A DNA stretch of 64,000 nt from Bacillus testis (GCF_001243895.1 NZ_LN851186.1:3176981-3240980); one strand, 5' to 3'. Shown: positions 19,183 to 28,916, counted from the first letter of the stretch. Numbers and translations: made by a program. The notes: generated by a model from the letters alone, not told the origin.

Positions 19183-20175
19183 TTATTTGTTTTTTTCTTC
19201 TCTGAACCATTGATCCATTTGTTTCAGGATAGACTGCATCGCTGGACCGTCAGAAAGTTTGGGAAGCTGCACCAAGAGAGCATTCTTAGGAGCATGCAGG
19301 CCCTCTTTTTTCTTTTGAACGATCAATACACTTTTTGCGGCGCCCTCACTTTTGAATAAAGACATCGGCAAAGCCGCCAACCCTTGAATATATGTGTGTT
19401 CCTTCAAGTACGCATTCAATAGGGGAGCCTGTTCCGTTTCAAATACCGAATTAGGGACTATAAAGATCCCATATCCCCCCTCTTTCAGATGGGTGACACT
19501 TTGTTCGATCAAAAGATGGTGGGCATATGTATGTCCTTCATCTGCTTTGACTTCAAACTCTGCCGCACGCACATCGTCGGGATAATAGCCGACAGGCAAA
19601 TCGCTCACGACGATGTCCACCGGATCTACGAACAGCGGGCGGATGCTGTCGCCATTATATAATTCCACAGAATACTCAAGGAGGTTCGCTCCGTTATACG
19701 CCAGTTTGACCAATAAATCATCGACATCCACGCCAATGCTATGGATATCCTTGTCTTCGAATTGCTGTTGGACGGTCAGCAACAAATTGCCCGTGCCAAC
19801 TGCAGGGTCCAAAATCCGGAACGATTTTTCGTCTCCTATGCATTTGCGCACCAGATAGGATACAAACAAGCCGATAGTGTCCGGGGTCATTTGATGGTTT
19901 GGCTGTGTATTCTGCTTCATCCCCTTAAGGATCGCCAATTGATAGGCCTTGCGGATTGTTTCTTTATTAAATTGCAGGAAATTGCCTGCATCATATTGGT
20001 TCAGTAATCTTCTTTTTGTGGTTTCGCTGATTTCTGGTTGGAGCACCTGATCATGAAAAATATTCTCTGCTGTTTCAGCGATTGCTTCTAAATACGTACA
20101 CTTGCATTCCTTTTCGATTTCCTGAGCTGTTTCGTCCAATACCCGGAATGCTTTTTCGATATTATCCAATTTCAA
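19183..20175 (-). CDS. ytxK: YtxK, class I N6-methyltransferase-like protein
   Basis: 330 aa from the TTG at 20175 (GGAGGT eight bases upstream); the open frame to 20247 lacks a ribosome site. An N-terminal helical part is followed by an SAM-binding fold with motif I DPAVGTGNLL (about residue 122) and motif IV DLPVGYYP, a variant of the N6-adenine NPPY motif. Size and order match B. subtilis YtxK. The substrate is not established; DLPVGYYP in place of NPPY makes a DNA target uncertain. Confidence 0.9.
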   Translation of the reverse strand: MKLDNIEKAFRVLDETAQEIEKECKCTYLEAIAETAENIFHDQVLQPEISETTKRRLLNQYDAGNFLQFNKETIRKAYQLAILKGMKQNTQPNHQMTPDTIGLFVSYLVRKCIGDEKSFRILDPAVGTGNLLLTVQQQFEDKDIHSIGVDVDDLLVKLAYNGANLLEYSVELYNGDSIRPLFVDPVDIVVSDLPVGYYPDDVRAAEFEVKADEGHTYAHHLLIEQSVTHLKEGGYGIFIVPNSVFETEQAPLLNAYLKEHTYIQGLAALPMSLFKSEGAAKSVLIVQKKKEGLHAPKNALLVQLPKLSDGPAMQSILKQMDQWFREEKNK

Positions 20176-20280
20176 ATCTATACAACCTCCGTTCTTCTTA
20201 TCCACTATTGTAACCAAAGAAACGGAATTACGTAAAGAAGCAACCATCAGGACGGTGGAACCTGTAGGAAAAATGGAAGA

Positions 20281-20332
20281 AAAAAGCCGATTCTACTGCA
20301 TGCAAGTGACATACAATAGAATCGGCTTTCTC
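20281..20332 (-). terminator. Terminator of tpx
   Basis: 13-bp stem AAAGCCGATTCTA / TAGAATCGGCTTT with a 23-base loop, followed on the minus strand by TTTTCTTCC. Confidence 0.85.
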
Positions 20333-20386
20333 TAAGAAGATGGAGTCCTTTTACAGGATCCAATCAGGCACTCCGCTGTGGAAGAC

Positions 20387-20887
20387 CTATTGTAATTCTT
20401 TTGCTGCTTTAATCGAAGCTTCATAATCCGGATGGTTCGTGCCTTCACTTACATACTCTACGTAAACAACCTTGTTGTTCTGGTCCAATACGAAGACAGA
20501 GCGCGCCAAAAGGCGTAATTCTTTCATTACGGTACCGAATGCAGTGCCGAATGATAGGTCTCTATGATCGGATAGCACTTCAACATTTTCGATGCCTTCC
20601 GCTGCACACCAGCGCTTCTGGGCAAATGGCAAATCACAGCTAATTGTTAGGATTTTAACATTTGGAATCTTGCTTGCCTCTTCATTGAATGTACGTGTTT
20701 GAGCTGCACATACTCCTGTATCAATGGAAGGAACAACGCTAATAATTTTCACTTTGTCACCATAATCGGATAATTTCACTTCGGATAAATCGTTGCGAAG
20801 GACTGTAAAATCAGGTGCAGTTTGTCCAACTTTTACTTCTTCCCCAATTAATGTGACTGGTTCGTTTTTAAATGTTACCTTAGCCAT
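20387..20887 (-). CDS. tpx: Thiol peroxidase Tpx
   Basis: 166 aa from the second ATG (20887), nine bases after AGGGG. Atypical 2-Cys peroxiredoxin that reduces hydroperoxides with thioredoxin. The peroxidatic Cys is in [13 protein letters not shown] (about residue 58) and the resolving Cys in [12 protein letters not shown] (about 92). Monocistronic, between ytxK and ytfJ as in B. subtilis. Confidence 0.96.
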   Translation of the reverse strand: MAKVTFKNEPVTLIGEEVKVGQTAPDFTVLRNDLSEVKLSDYGDKVKIISVVPSIDTGVCAAQTRTFNEEASKIPNVKILTISCDLPFAQKRWCAAEGIENVEVLSDHRDLSFGTAFGTVMKELRLLARSVFVLDQNNKVVYVEYVSEGTNHPDYEASIKAAKELQ

Positions 20888-20994
20888 GTTCATTCTCCCC
20901 TCTATTTTTCAACATATGTATAGTGTTATCATATGTTTTTTATTCTTTTTTATCAATCAATTACATTTACCACGCCGCCTGAATTTTAAACATT

Positions 20995-21444
20995 CTATTC
21001 TAGGTCATGCTTCGGTCCTTTGTGGGTTCCGCTTTCCTGGCTCTCTTTTTTTGAAAGCATAGCCTGTATCTTTTCTACCGCAGCAGGTGCAACGTCAAGT
21101 AAACGTTCTACTAAATGTGTATTTTGATCAAGATGAAGCATTTGGACGCCTTTATTGTTCACGATCAAAAAAGCGATAGGGGTAATGGAAACTCCACCCC
21201 CGCTGCCTCCGCCGAACGGCAACTTTTTCTCTCCTTGCTGCTGGCCTCCGGATCCCCCGGTGGAAGATCCTCCGTTGAACTCACTGCCTCCAGCCGCAAA
21301 TCCAAACCCTACCTTGGATACTGTAATAATCACGCTGCCATCAGGCGTTTCGACAGGATCGCCGATGATGGTATTCACATCGATCATTTCTTTCAAATTT
21401 TCCATTGCAGCGCTCATTAAGCCTTGAATCGGATGTTCCGACAT
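20995..21444 (-). CDS. ytfJ: Sporulation protein YtfJ (GerW family)
   Basis: 149 aa. Contains the family's Gly/Ser-rich central insert (GGSSTGGSGGQQQGEKK) and GGGSGGGVSITPIAFLIV core. GerW/YtfJ proteins are made in the forespore and affect germination in B. subtilis. It starts 15 bases after the ytfI stop, so the two form an operon. Downstream region to tpx has no clear terminator. Confidence 0.94.
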   Translation of the reverse strand: MSEHPIQGLMSAAMENLKEMIDVNTIIGDPVETPDGSVIITVSKVGFGFAAGGSEFNGGSSTGGSGGQQQGEKKLPFGGGSGGGVSITPIAFLIVNNKGVQMLHLDQNTHLVERLLDVAPAAVEKIQAMLSKKESQESGTHKGPKHDLE

Positions 21445-21458
21445 GCTGATCCCTCCTG

Positions 21459-22127
21459 CTATACTGTTTCGTTATTGCCGGCATGTTTCCCACTAACCTT
21501 ATCTGAATGCTTGATTCGCTGATAGTTGGCTAGCAACTTACAGGCTGTTAAGATAGCATGTCCAACCTTGACTTGAATTATACAATTGAACTCGGTTGCT
21601 GTTATGTTGCGGTTAAAGGCAGGCTGTACATGATAATCCGGCTGGCAGGCAACACGGAAAAACCGATGGATCACTGCAAGGACCACAGCTTTGGCACTCC
21701 AGGCCACGCCGCTTATTTTTGCTGTCAAGGGGGCATCAATCACACCTACTGCACTGTGCCAATAAAGTTGTCGAATGTTCACCTTTTTAAGAAAACGTGC
21801 CACAATAGGTTGTGCGTCCTGCACATGCCGTATGATCATTTTTGTTTCTTCCATCTTTTTCTTAGCCCACTCTAAACTGAATGATGCTCTCTTCTTATTG
21901 GCCTTCCCTGTTTTTGCTTTCGTATCGATCGAAGCGTCGGGGACATTAACCTTGATGACCGGTACGTTTATTTTTTTACGAAAAAGACCCGATAATGCTT
22001 TAAATCGAATTGTCAGCTGGTCATTATCGCCATTATGGGCATAATGGATTAAGATCGTTACGGAAGACAAGCATATATAGACCGCCAATAAAAGAAGCAA
22101 AATGGCTAGAAAAAGAAGAATTTTCAT
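21459..22127 (-). CDS. ytfI: DUF2953 membrane protein YtfI
   Basis: 222 aa. N-terminal membrane helix (residues 3-26, Leu-rich) followed by a basic soluble domain and a C-terminal part with paired Trp and aromatic residues typical of DUF2953. Upstream partner of ytfJ, probably sporulation-linked. GGATG precedes the ATG. Function unknown. Confidence 0.87.
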   Translation of the reverse strand: MKILLFLAILLLLLAVYICLSSVTILIHYAHNGDNDQLTIRFKALSGLFRKKINVPVIKVNVPDASIDTKAKTGKANKKRASFSLEWAKKKMEETKMIIRHVQDAQPIVARFLKKVNIRQLYWHSAVGVIDAPLTAKISGVAWSAKAVVLAVIHRFFRVACQPDYHVQPAFNRNITATEFNCIIQVKVGHAILTACKLLANYQRIKHSDKVSGKHAGNNETV

Positions 22128-22171
22128 ATTCGGTTACATCCTTTCAAGATTCCATTCTAGTCAAGCCCACA

Positions 22172-22202
22172 AAAAATAAACCTGCCAAAGGCAGGTTTAT
22201 TC
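22172..22202 (-). terminator. Terminator of sppA-yteJ
   Basis: 11-bp stem ATAAACCTGCC / GGCAGGTTTAT with a 3-base loop and a T-run on the minus strand. Confidence 0.9.
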
Positions 22203-22222
22203 CCAATTATTGATTCCGGACA

Positions 22223-22822
22223 TCAATGTCTCCGCTCTACAATCACAGATGTATCAGCAAACAAATCATGGATGCCCTGCTTCTTCGGCAAAATGCCGAC
22301 TAGCACATACAACAACCATATTTTTTTGCAAATATATCTGCCGATAATCTCCCTAAAAAAGAGAGAGCTCCACGACAATGTCTCATTTTTAAGCGAAACC
22401 ACACGTAAACCGAACACCATTTTCCCAAGGGTTTGCTGGAAAAATCGGGTCATAAGCAAAAAATAGAGGAAGAAAACGAGCGCCGATAAAATGGCAAGCG
22501 GCGAGAAGAATGAATCATCATACACAGAACCGCCCATCAATCGAATCGTCGGTTTCACCAAAATGCGGACCAGGCTTCCAATCACCAGTAAATCAATCAG
22601 GTAGGCCCAAAATCTCATCCAAAAACCAGCATATTGCACGAAAGAGCCTTCATTTTCAATAGCCGCCTCTTTGGCAAATGCCGTTTCTTCCGGATGATCT
22701 TTAGAACTGCCGTCCGCATCCCTTTCCTCAACCGGAAAAGACGGTTCCTGTTCAATCCGATTTTCTTCATTCGTTTCTTCGTCCTGTCTGCCATCTGTTA
22801 TCTCATCTTTTCTTTCAGTCAT
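22223..22822 (-). CDS. yteJ: RDD family membrane protein YteJ
   Basis: 199 aa. A long acidic N-terminal tail (residues 1-65, Glu/Asp-rich) precedes the RDD domain: FWMRFWAYLIDLLVIG, a second helix (LAILSALVFFLYFLLM) and a third near the C-terminus (FFREIIGRYICKK). Starts 12 bases after sppA, so probably co-transcribed; RDD proteins next to SppA may modulate it (known for B. subtilis YteJ with SppA). Here that is inferred from context. Confidence 0.9.
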   Translation of the reverse strand: MTERKDEITDGRQDEETNEENRIEQEPSFPVEERDADGSSKDHPEETAFAKEAAIENEGSFVQYAGFWMRFWAYLIDLLVIGSLVRILVKPTIRLMGGSVYDDSFFSPLAILSALVFFLYFLLMTRFFQQTLGKMVFGLRVVSLKNETLSWSSLFFREIIGRYICKKIWLLYVLVGILPKKQGIHDLFADTSVIVERRH

Positions 22823-22834
22823 CTGATTCCCCTC

Positions 22835-23854
22835 CTATTCTGCATATAAATACATTAGTCTAGGAGAATTTGTATTCGAAACAGCGTCCATTAGATGGGT
22901 AAGCTCCTTTTTCTCCCCAAACCATTTTTGGGAAGCCATAGAGAAGAATGAACCCAATCCTGTCGCTTCTGAATACCGAACGACCATTGCATCGTTATTT
23001 TTAATTTTTTTCTTCATTGCATCTGTTGCATCCTGAAGATAGCCGAAATCATCAATCAAGCCGATTTCTTTAGCCTGCCGCCCACTATATATGCGCCCAT
23101 CCGCAATTTTTTTGACTTCGGCTTCAGTCATCCCCCGCCCGTCAGCAATCACTTTTACAAATTGGTCATATGAGCTATTAAGCATGTCTTGAAGAATATT
23201 TTTTTCTTCTTTCGTCATTTCTCTAGTCGGCGACATGATGTCCTTATACGGACCGCTCTTGATCGTTACTGTTTTGATTCCAAGCTTTTTGGCTAATTCT
23301 TCGTAATTATATCCTTGCATGATTACCCCAAGAGACCCAGTCATTGTTTCCGGGCTTGCAAAGATCTTGTCCGCCGGAGCTGATATGTAATAACCGCCTG
23401 AAGCTGCAGTTGCACCCATCGATACATAAATAGGCTTCTTGCTTTCTTTTTTCACTTGTTTGATTTTATCGTATACCTCTGCGCTTTCAACAACTCCGCC
23501 GCCCGGGGAATTCACTCGGATGACTGCGCCGGCTATATCGGGATCTTCATTCACCATATCCAGCTGCTTCAGAAAACTTTTATGATTATATCCATCTCCA
23601 TTGAAGATTGCAGAGGTTGAAGTAGAGTCCTGGATGACGCCTTCAACGTCCAATACCGCAATTTTTTGAGTGCTGTCCCCGTCTTCAATGATGTCTTCAT
23701 TCATAGAGTCGTCACTCAATGACAGCATTTTAGAGAAAGAATTCACATTTTCATCGTCATCACTGATGAATAGTGATGTGATTCCATTGAAAAATAGTGA
23801 AAACAAAAATAATACCGCGGCAATTCCTAATGCCGCCCACCTTTTTCCGCTCAT
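22835..23854 (-). CDS. sppA: Signal peptide peptidase SppA
   Basis: 339 aa, the short Gram-positive form. One N-terminal membrane anchor (residues 7-30) and an extracytoplasmic ClpP-like fold. The Ser-Lys dyad is Ser152 (GATAASGGYYIS) and Lys204 (SGPYKDIMSP). It clears left-over signal peptides from the membrane and protects against some lantibiotics in B. subtilis. Divergent from nadK. Confidence 0.95.
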   Translation of the reverse strand: MSGKRWAALGIAAVLFLFSLFFNGITSLFISDDDENVNSFSKMLSLSDDSMNEDIIEDGDSTQKIAVLDVEGVIQDSTSTSAIFNGDGYNHKSFLKQLDMVNEDPDIAGAVIRVNSPGGGVVESAEVYDKIKQVKKESKKPIYVSMGATAASGGYYISAPADKIFASPETMTGSLGVIMQGYNYEELAKKLGIKTVTIKSGPYKDIMSPTREMTKEEKNILQDMLNSSYDQFVKVIADGRGMTEAEVKKIADGRIYSGRQAKEIGLIDDFGYLQDATDAMKKKIKNNDAMVVRYSEATGLGSFFSMASQKWFGEKKELTHLMDAVSNTNSPRLMYLYAE

Positions 23855-24042
23855 TCTTTTTTGTCCTCCTTCTTTTTAATAGCTTGTATCATTTACATAC
23901 TTACAGATATACCACTAACACAGCAAAAATATGTTCCTATATTAAATAATACTAACAAACTTTCAAAAAGCTTCAACCAAATGTTAATATATAGAAGGAT
24001 GGAAATTTTGCAAAAAGTTGGATAAAAACAGGGAGTGACAGT

Positions 24043-24843
24043 ATGGCAAATCGACGAAACGTTTATTTTTACCATCATAATGACCCTAAAATAGTAGAAA
24101 TGATGAAACCAGTGAATGACCTGGCATCGTCCTACGGATTTACAATTGTCAAAGAGAGCAAAGACGCCAACATCATTGTTTCGATTGGGGAAGACGGTAC
24201 ATTTCTTCAGGGAGTCCGTAAGACAGGCTTCAGAGATGATTGCTTATATGCAGGGATTTCGGCATCAGGCACATTAAATATGTATTGTGATTTTTCAATG
24301 TCCAACCAAGATAAAATGATTGAAGCTATTACGAATGAACAAATAGAAGTTCGCAAATATCCAACGATAAAAGTTTCATTGGATGGCCAGCCTTCTTTTC
24401 ATTGCCTGAATGAAATCAGCATTCGCTCCTCTATTATCAAGACATTTGTCCTAGATGTATGGATTGATGGTTTTCATTTTGAGACTTTCCGGGGTGACGG
24501 CATGGTGATTTCCACTCCAACAGGAAGCACTGCCTACAGCAAATCGATGAGCGGGGCTGTAGTGGATCCTATATTGCCATGCTATCAGGTTAGTGAATTG
24601 GCCTCCTTGAATAATAATACATACCGTACACTAGGCTCCCCGTTTATTTTAAGCGGCGAACGGAAGCTTTCCCTCCGCATCAGCGATTCCAGCAATTCCT
24701 ATCCGATCATCGGCATGGACAACGAAGCATTAAGTATCGCCAACGTTGAAAAAATTGACATTTCTTTAAGCGACCACGTTATAAAAACGGTTAAATTAAA
24801 AGACAATTCTTTTTGGGAAAAAGTAAAGCGAACCTTCCTATAA
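24043..24843 (+). CDS. nadK: NAD kinase (second paralogue, YtdI type)
   Basis: 266 aa. Phosphorylates NAD to NADP. The NAD kinase signature reads GEDGTFLQ (residues 49-56) rather than the usual GGDGT. The second conserved motif, LNEISIRSS (NE), and the TPTGSTAYSKS loop with the Gly-rich turn are intact. Position between sppA and the antiporter matches ytdI (NadKB). Promoter is in the 188-bp gap shared with sppA. Function is likely retained despite the one change. Confidence 0.92.
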   Translation: MANRRNVYFYHHNDPKIVEMMKPVNDLASSYGFTIVKESKDANIIVSIGEDGTFLQGVRKTGFRDDCLYAGISASGTLNMYCDFSMSNQDKMIEAITNEQIEVRKYPTIKVSLDGQPSFHCLNEISIRSSIIKTFVLDVWIDGFHFETFRGDGMVISTPTGSTAYSKSMSGAVVDPILPCYQVSELASLNNNTYRTLGSPFILSGERKLSLRISDSSNSYPIIGMDNEALSIANVEKIDISLSDHVIKTVKLKDNSFWEKVKRTFL

Positions 24844-24856
24844 GTGAACCGCTATT

Positions 24857-24895
24857 AAGAAAAATCCATCTCTTCTCTCAAGACGGATTTTTCTT
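24857..24895 (+). terminator. Terminator of nadK
   Basis: Arms AAGAAAAATCC / GGATTTTTCTT with a 17-base loop, 13 bases after the stop. Confidence 0.85.
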
Positions 24896-24971
24896 CCATT
24901 TATTATTGTTCACCTTTTCACTTACTTTCTTACATGCTATACTAAAATTTTGTTTAGGAGGTGTAAGAAGG

Positions 24972-26495
24972 TTGGATTCCATTATTAGTATCATCCCGCC
25001 AATCGTGATTATCACGCTTGTTATCATGACTCGAAAAATCGTCCTTTCCCTAGGGGCCGGTATTTTATTAAGCGCCATTTTAATCGAACAAGGCCATCTT
25101 CTTAAAAGTATTGAAAATGTGTTACTGGCTGTCATCCATGTCTTTTATAGCGACGGCACATGGAACAACGGTAACCTCTATGTCCTTTCTTTCCTTCTCT
25201 TGCTCGGTATCCTGACAGCGGTCATCAGCACGCTTGGAGGAAACCGGGCATTCGGAATGTGGATCGGCAAAAAAATACATACGAAACGCGGGGCACAGCT
25301 GATGACTGCAACCTGCGGCATTAGCTTATTCCCAGATGATGTGTTCAATATGTTTGTAACCAGCCAGGTCGCAGGGCCTGTTATCGACCATGCAAAAGTG
25401 CCGAGGACAAAGCTTGCCTACATTATCCATTCAACATCGGACCCTACCTGTGTCCTTTGTCCCCTATCAAGCTGGGGCGCTTATATTATCGCTATCCTGA
25501 CCACTATTTTTGCGAGCCTGCAACTGGGTGAAAATCCATTAATGGCATTTATGATCATTGCCACTACTAATTTTTATGCTATATCAACCCTGCTTTTTGT
25601 CTTTTCATCAGCAGCTTTCGATATCAATATCGGAAGAATGAAGCAACAAACCAAGCAGCTGCCAACGGATCATATCAAGTCCAATCCGAACGGAAGCATC
25701 TGGGAGCTCGTTATTCCGATTGCCCTGTTGGCTGGAGGAGCCATCTCTTCAATGATAGTGACCGGTTACAGAAATAGTGAGACCCCTAGCATCGTAAGTA
25801 TTTTTGCGAATAGCGAAGTCAGTTTTTCACTTGTGACAGGAGCAGTCATTGCCGTTCTGGCTTCTTTCGCCTTTTATGCACGTCAGCTGAAAAAACAGCA
25901 ACAGAATATCAAGCAGCTGCCTTCCACCTTAAAAAAAGGGATGAAAACGACGCTGCCTGCAGTTGAAATTCTTTTGTACGCATGGGTATTATCCGACTTT
26001 ATCGGTCAATTAGGAACCGGAAACTTCCTTGCTGGCCTTATGGAAGAAATCACCCTGCCTACCGCATTCTTGCCGTTCCTGCTCTTCTTATTAACTGGCG
26101 CCATGGCATTCGCCACAGGCACCTCATGGGGAACCTTTGCAGTGATGCTGCCCATTGCTGCTCAGATTGCCCAAGCAAGCGATCCAGGAATGATGTTCTA
26201 TATGATGAGCGCCGTCCTATCCGGTTCCCTTTTTGGCGACCATTGTTCCCCTGTATCCGATACAACCACAGTTGCATCTGCAGCAGCCGGCTGTACACAA
26301 ATTGAACATGTTGCCACTCAATTGCCTTATGCACTCATTTGTGCAGGGATCACAGCTTGTTCATTCCTTCTATTAGGATTGACGCAGCTTAAATCTATTC
26401 CTTATGTATTCATAGTGGTCATCATTTCCTGTCTCATTTTTTATTTCCGGAACAGGAAAAAACCGATTGAAGAAACAACTGCAAACATAGCCTAA
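24972..26495 (+). CDS. NhaC-family Na+/H+ antiporter
   Basis: 507 aa starting at TTG 24972, eight bases after TAGGAGGTG; the open frame upstream runs through the nadK terminator. About twelve hydrophobic segments. Family marks are DDVFNMFVTSQVAG, the STSDPTCVLCPLSSWGAYI region, the conserved ATGTSWGTFAVMLPIA and DHCSPVSDTTTVASAAAGC. Predicted to export Na+ in exchange for H+; a dicarboxylate or amino acid exchange role (as in MleN) cannot be excluded. Confidence 0.9.
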   Translation: MDSIISIIPPIVIITLVIMTRKIVLSLGAGILLSAILIEQGHLLKSIENVLLAVIHVFYSDGTWNNGNLYVLSFLLLLGILTAVISTLGGNRAFGMWIGKKIHTKRGAQLMTATCGISLFPDDVFNMFVTSQVAGPVIDHAKVPRTKLAYIIHSTSDPTCVLCPLSSWGAYIIAILTTIFASLQLGENPLMAFMIIATTNFYAISTLLFVFSSAAFDINIGRMKQQTKQLPTDHIKSNPNGSIWELVIPIALLAGGAISSMIVTGYRNSETPSIVSIFANSEVSFSLVTGAVIAVLASFAFYARQLKKQQQNIKQLPSTLKKGMKTTLPAVEILLYAWVLSDFIGQLGTGNFLAGLMEEITLPTAFLPFLLFLLTGAMAFATGTSWGTFAVMLPIAAQIAQASDPGMMFYMMSAVLSGSLFGDHCSPVSDTTTVASAAAGCTQIEHVATQLPYALICAGITACSFLLLGLTQLKSIPYVFIVVIISCLIFYFRNRKKPIEETTANIA

Positions 26496-26505
26496 AATCG
26501 ATATA

Positions 26506-26541
26506 AGAAAAGGGAAGCGCCCAAATGTGCTTCCCTTTTCA
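26506..26541 (+). terminator. Terminator of the NhaC gene
   Basis: 11-bp stem AAAAGGGAAGC / GCTTCCCTTTT with an 8-base loop, 13 bases after the stop. Confidence 0.9.
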
Positions 26542-26633
26542 TTTACTTGAAATCATCTTTAAAGACAAGGTTTTCTCATTATCATGCCGAATATTTATCT
26601 TACTGACAATTTAACATTCAAAGGGGCATAAAA

Positions 26634-27464
26634 ATGGATAACAACCTTTTTAAGAAAACATTAGAGAAAATTTTGCAGGATGAAAAAAGCTGGCATACAC
26701 TTGATCAATCACAGATTCTTTCCTATATGATGAATGAAATCGGGTCTCCCGACAGCGAATTGAGAGACAAACTAATCTATCGTGTTTTTTGCCAATTAAT
26801 CCTTAATAACCATCTATCCGAAGAAATGCTCATTTCTCTTTTACAGGAAAGCCTTAGTGATCATAAATTATTATACGGTTTGGGCGGTAATGGAGACGAT
26901 TCCGTCTTCACCCGTTCTTTTAGCTCTTTATTGATTGCGCTTATTTTATATATGGATAGGAAGCATCTTTTTTTGCCGTCTGCCCTGTTGAATCATGTTC
27001 AAGATACTCTGATTCAGTATTTGGAAGGAGAAAAAGATGTCCGTGGATATGTAGAAAACAAAGGATGGGCGCATAGCATCGCACATGCTGCCGACGCTTT
27101 TAATGAAATGGTATTACATCCTTCTTGCAATCGCACTCGGTATCCAGAGATGGCCAAGAGCCTTTTTCACGCCTTCTTTATCCAACATTCGCTATTTCAA
27201 CATGACGAAGAGCTAAGAATTGCACTTCCCCTTGTGAACATGCTGGAAAGGGGCCTTCAGCCCGATGTACTCCTTATGTTGACAAGCAGCATACCTGAAC
27301 AATTGAAGCACAAAGAACCCGTATTACCTCCCAATCAATACTGGCATTTACACGGAAACGGAAAATCTCTGTTGTATACTTTACACTTCAATTGTTCAAG
27401 GAACCAAGATAAGCACAATTGCCTGCAGTCTCTTTCAAAAAGCCTGGAAGCTTTCATTGGATAA
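26634..27464 (+). CDS. DUF2785 domain protein
   Basis: 276 aa, all-helical, soluble. The family's centre GYVENKGWAHSIAHAADAFNEMVLHP (about residues 134-160) is clear; three His/Asp residues in it could bind a metal, but no catalysis is known. The N-terminus is a helical repeat-like region. Single gene between the antiporter and the convergent TPR gene, followed by a bidirectional terminator. Confidence 0.85.
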   Translation: MDNNLFKKTLEKILQDEKSWHTLDQSQILSYMMNEIGSPDSELRDKLIYRVFCQLILNNHLSEEMLISLLQESLSDHKLLYGLGGNGDDSVFTRSFSSLLIALILYMDRKHLFLPSALLNHVQDTLIQYLEGEKDVRGYVENKGWAHSIAHAADAFNEMVLHPSCNRTRYPEMAKSLFHAFFIQHSLFQHDEELRIALPLVNMLERGLQPDVLLMLTSSIPEQLKHKEPVLPPNQYWHLHGNGKSLLYTLHFNCSRNQDKHNCLQSLSKSLEAFIG

Positions 27465-27484
27465 AATATCTATTTCATCCATAG

Positions 27485-27516
27485 AAAAAGCCCATGGAAG
27501 GTCTCCACGGGCTTTA
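27485..27516. terminator. Bidirectional terminator DUF2785 / TPR gene
   Basis: 12-bp stem AAAGCCCATGGA / TCCACGGGCTTT with one mismatch and A/T runs at the ends. Confidence 0.85.
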
Positions 27517-27999
27517 TTGCCATATCCTATCCAACTGGCTACTGTACAGGTTTATGGCTCTTTCATATCTTTTTATCTCATCGTGGTTTGATAAGGCAAT
27601 AATCTGTTGAAGAAGTATATACATGGATTCCTGATGCCTGCCTGTATTATAAAGAGCCAAGCTGTAGAACACATTCAAAGCAGGATCGTCTGGAAAAGAA
27701 CATAATCCTTTTTCAAAAGTCTCAATCGCTTTTTTATATCGGCCAAGAGTACGATAGGTACTGCCCAAGCCAACATAAGCTCCTTTTAAATCTGCCGGTT
27801 TAAGACCTAAGTGAATCGCTTTTTCATAATAAGGGACTGCTTCCTTCTCCTTGCCCAACACATCAAAACTCCAGGCGCAATGATAATGTGTTTCTCCATC
27901 TTTTTTATGGATTTCAGCTAACTTCATCAGCAATTCGTTGGCTTGTCGATGCATCCCCTTCTCCCGGAGCCTTACCGCTTCTTCTAACTCAACGTACAT
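27514..27999 (-). CDS. Tetratricopeptide repeat protein
   Basis: 161 aa with three to four TPR units, each around 34 residues (CAWSFDVLGKEKEAVPYYEKAI; GLGSTYRTLGRYKKAIETFEKGL; FYSLALYNTGRHQESMYIL). TPRs bind other proteins or peptides. AAAGGAG, which overlaps the rarD stop, precedes the ATG, so rarD and this gene form an operon. Partner unknown. Confidence 0.85.
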   Translation of the reverse strand: MYVELEEAVRLREKGMHRQANELLMKLAEIHKKDGETHYHCAWSFDVLGKEKEAVPYYEKAIHLGLKPADLKGAYVGLGSTYRTLGRYKKAIETFEKGLCSFPDDPALNVFYSLALYNTGRHQESMYILLQQIIALSNHDEIKRYERAINLYSSQLDRIWQ

Positions 28000-28001
28000 C
28001 C

Positions 28002-28916
28002 TTAAGCTCCTTTCTGGATACGATGTTCATTGCGCGATTTGAACTTTACTTGCGAGAACGAATAAAGCAGGAGCGCACTCCAAATAAAGATAAAAGCGAC
28101 CAAATGAATCTTAGTGAATGCTTCGTGGTACATCCATACTCCGACCAACAAGGAAATAGTTGGCGCTATATACTGCAGAAAGCCCATCATCGATAGCGGA
28201 ACACGCTTAGCTCCCATAGCAAACAGCAATAATGGCAAAGCAGTAGCAATTCCGCCTCCCATCATCAGCCACGCATTACTGCCGGTAAAAAAACCTGAAT
28301 CTCCTTTTACAAAAACATAAAGACAATAGATGAGTGCGAACGGCGCAACCATCATTGTTTCCAATGTTAGCCCGATTGCTGCCTCTGCATTGATCAACTT
28401 CTTCGCCAATCCGTACATGCCAAAGGTCAGAGCAAGAGCGATACTGATCCAAGGAAAGCTACCCAGGTAAACCGTTAGAATAATCACTCCTAACGCAGCC
28501 AAAAAGACAGAAACGACCTGAGCCTTGCTAAGCTTTTCCTTCAGGACCGTCACCCCCAGAACGATGCTCACAAGCGGGTTTATATAGTAGCCAAGGCTTG
28601 TATCGAGAATTCTGCCGGCATTGACTGCCCAAATAAAGATGCCCCAATTCGCACTCACAAAAACAGAGGCCGCAAACAGGGACCAAAACTTCTTCTTATT
28701 ATGTATGATTTCTTTTAGATATTGCAGGAAGCCATTCCATTGGCGTATGGAGAAGAGAAGCGCCACCATAAAAACGAATGACCATACGATTCGATGGGCC
28801 AGTATCTCCCCTGCACCTACACCGTCGAGCAATTTCCAGTATATCGGAATAAATCCCCACATGACATAGGATAGAGCTCCGTAAACAATCCCTTCTTTTT
28901 CTTTTTGTCTGTTCAT
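28002..28916 (-). CDS. rarD: EamA/RarD-type transporter
   Basis: 304 aa from the ATG at 28916 (GAAGGGA upstream). Ten hydrophobic helices in two EamA halves. The N-terminal GALSYVMWGFIPIYWKLL and later WGIFIWAVNAGRILDTSLGYYINPLVS are typical of RarD (chloramphenicol-sensitive protein family). The natural substrate is unknown; drug/metabolite superfamily membership suggests export or uptake of small organics. Confidence 0.9.
   Translation of the reverse strand: MNRQKEKEGIVYGALSYVMWGFIPIYWKLLDGVGAGEILAHRIVWSFVFMVALLFSIRQWNGFLQYLKEIIHNKKKFWSLFAASVFVSANWGIFIWAVNAGRILDTSLGYYINPLVSIVLGVTVLKEKLSKAQVVSVFLAALGVIILTVYLGSFPWISIALALTFGMYGLAKKLINAEAAIGLTLETMMVAPFALIYCLYVFVKGDSGFFTGSNAWLMMGGGIATALPLLLFAMGAKRVPLSMMGFLQYIAPTISLLVGVWMYHEAFTKIHLVAFIFIWSALLLYSFSQVKFKSRNEHRIQKGA

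Noticed and set aside
24813..24971. Longer antiporter start inside nadK
   Set aside because: It crosses the nadK terminator; TAGGAGGTG points to TTG 24972.
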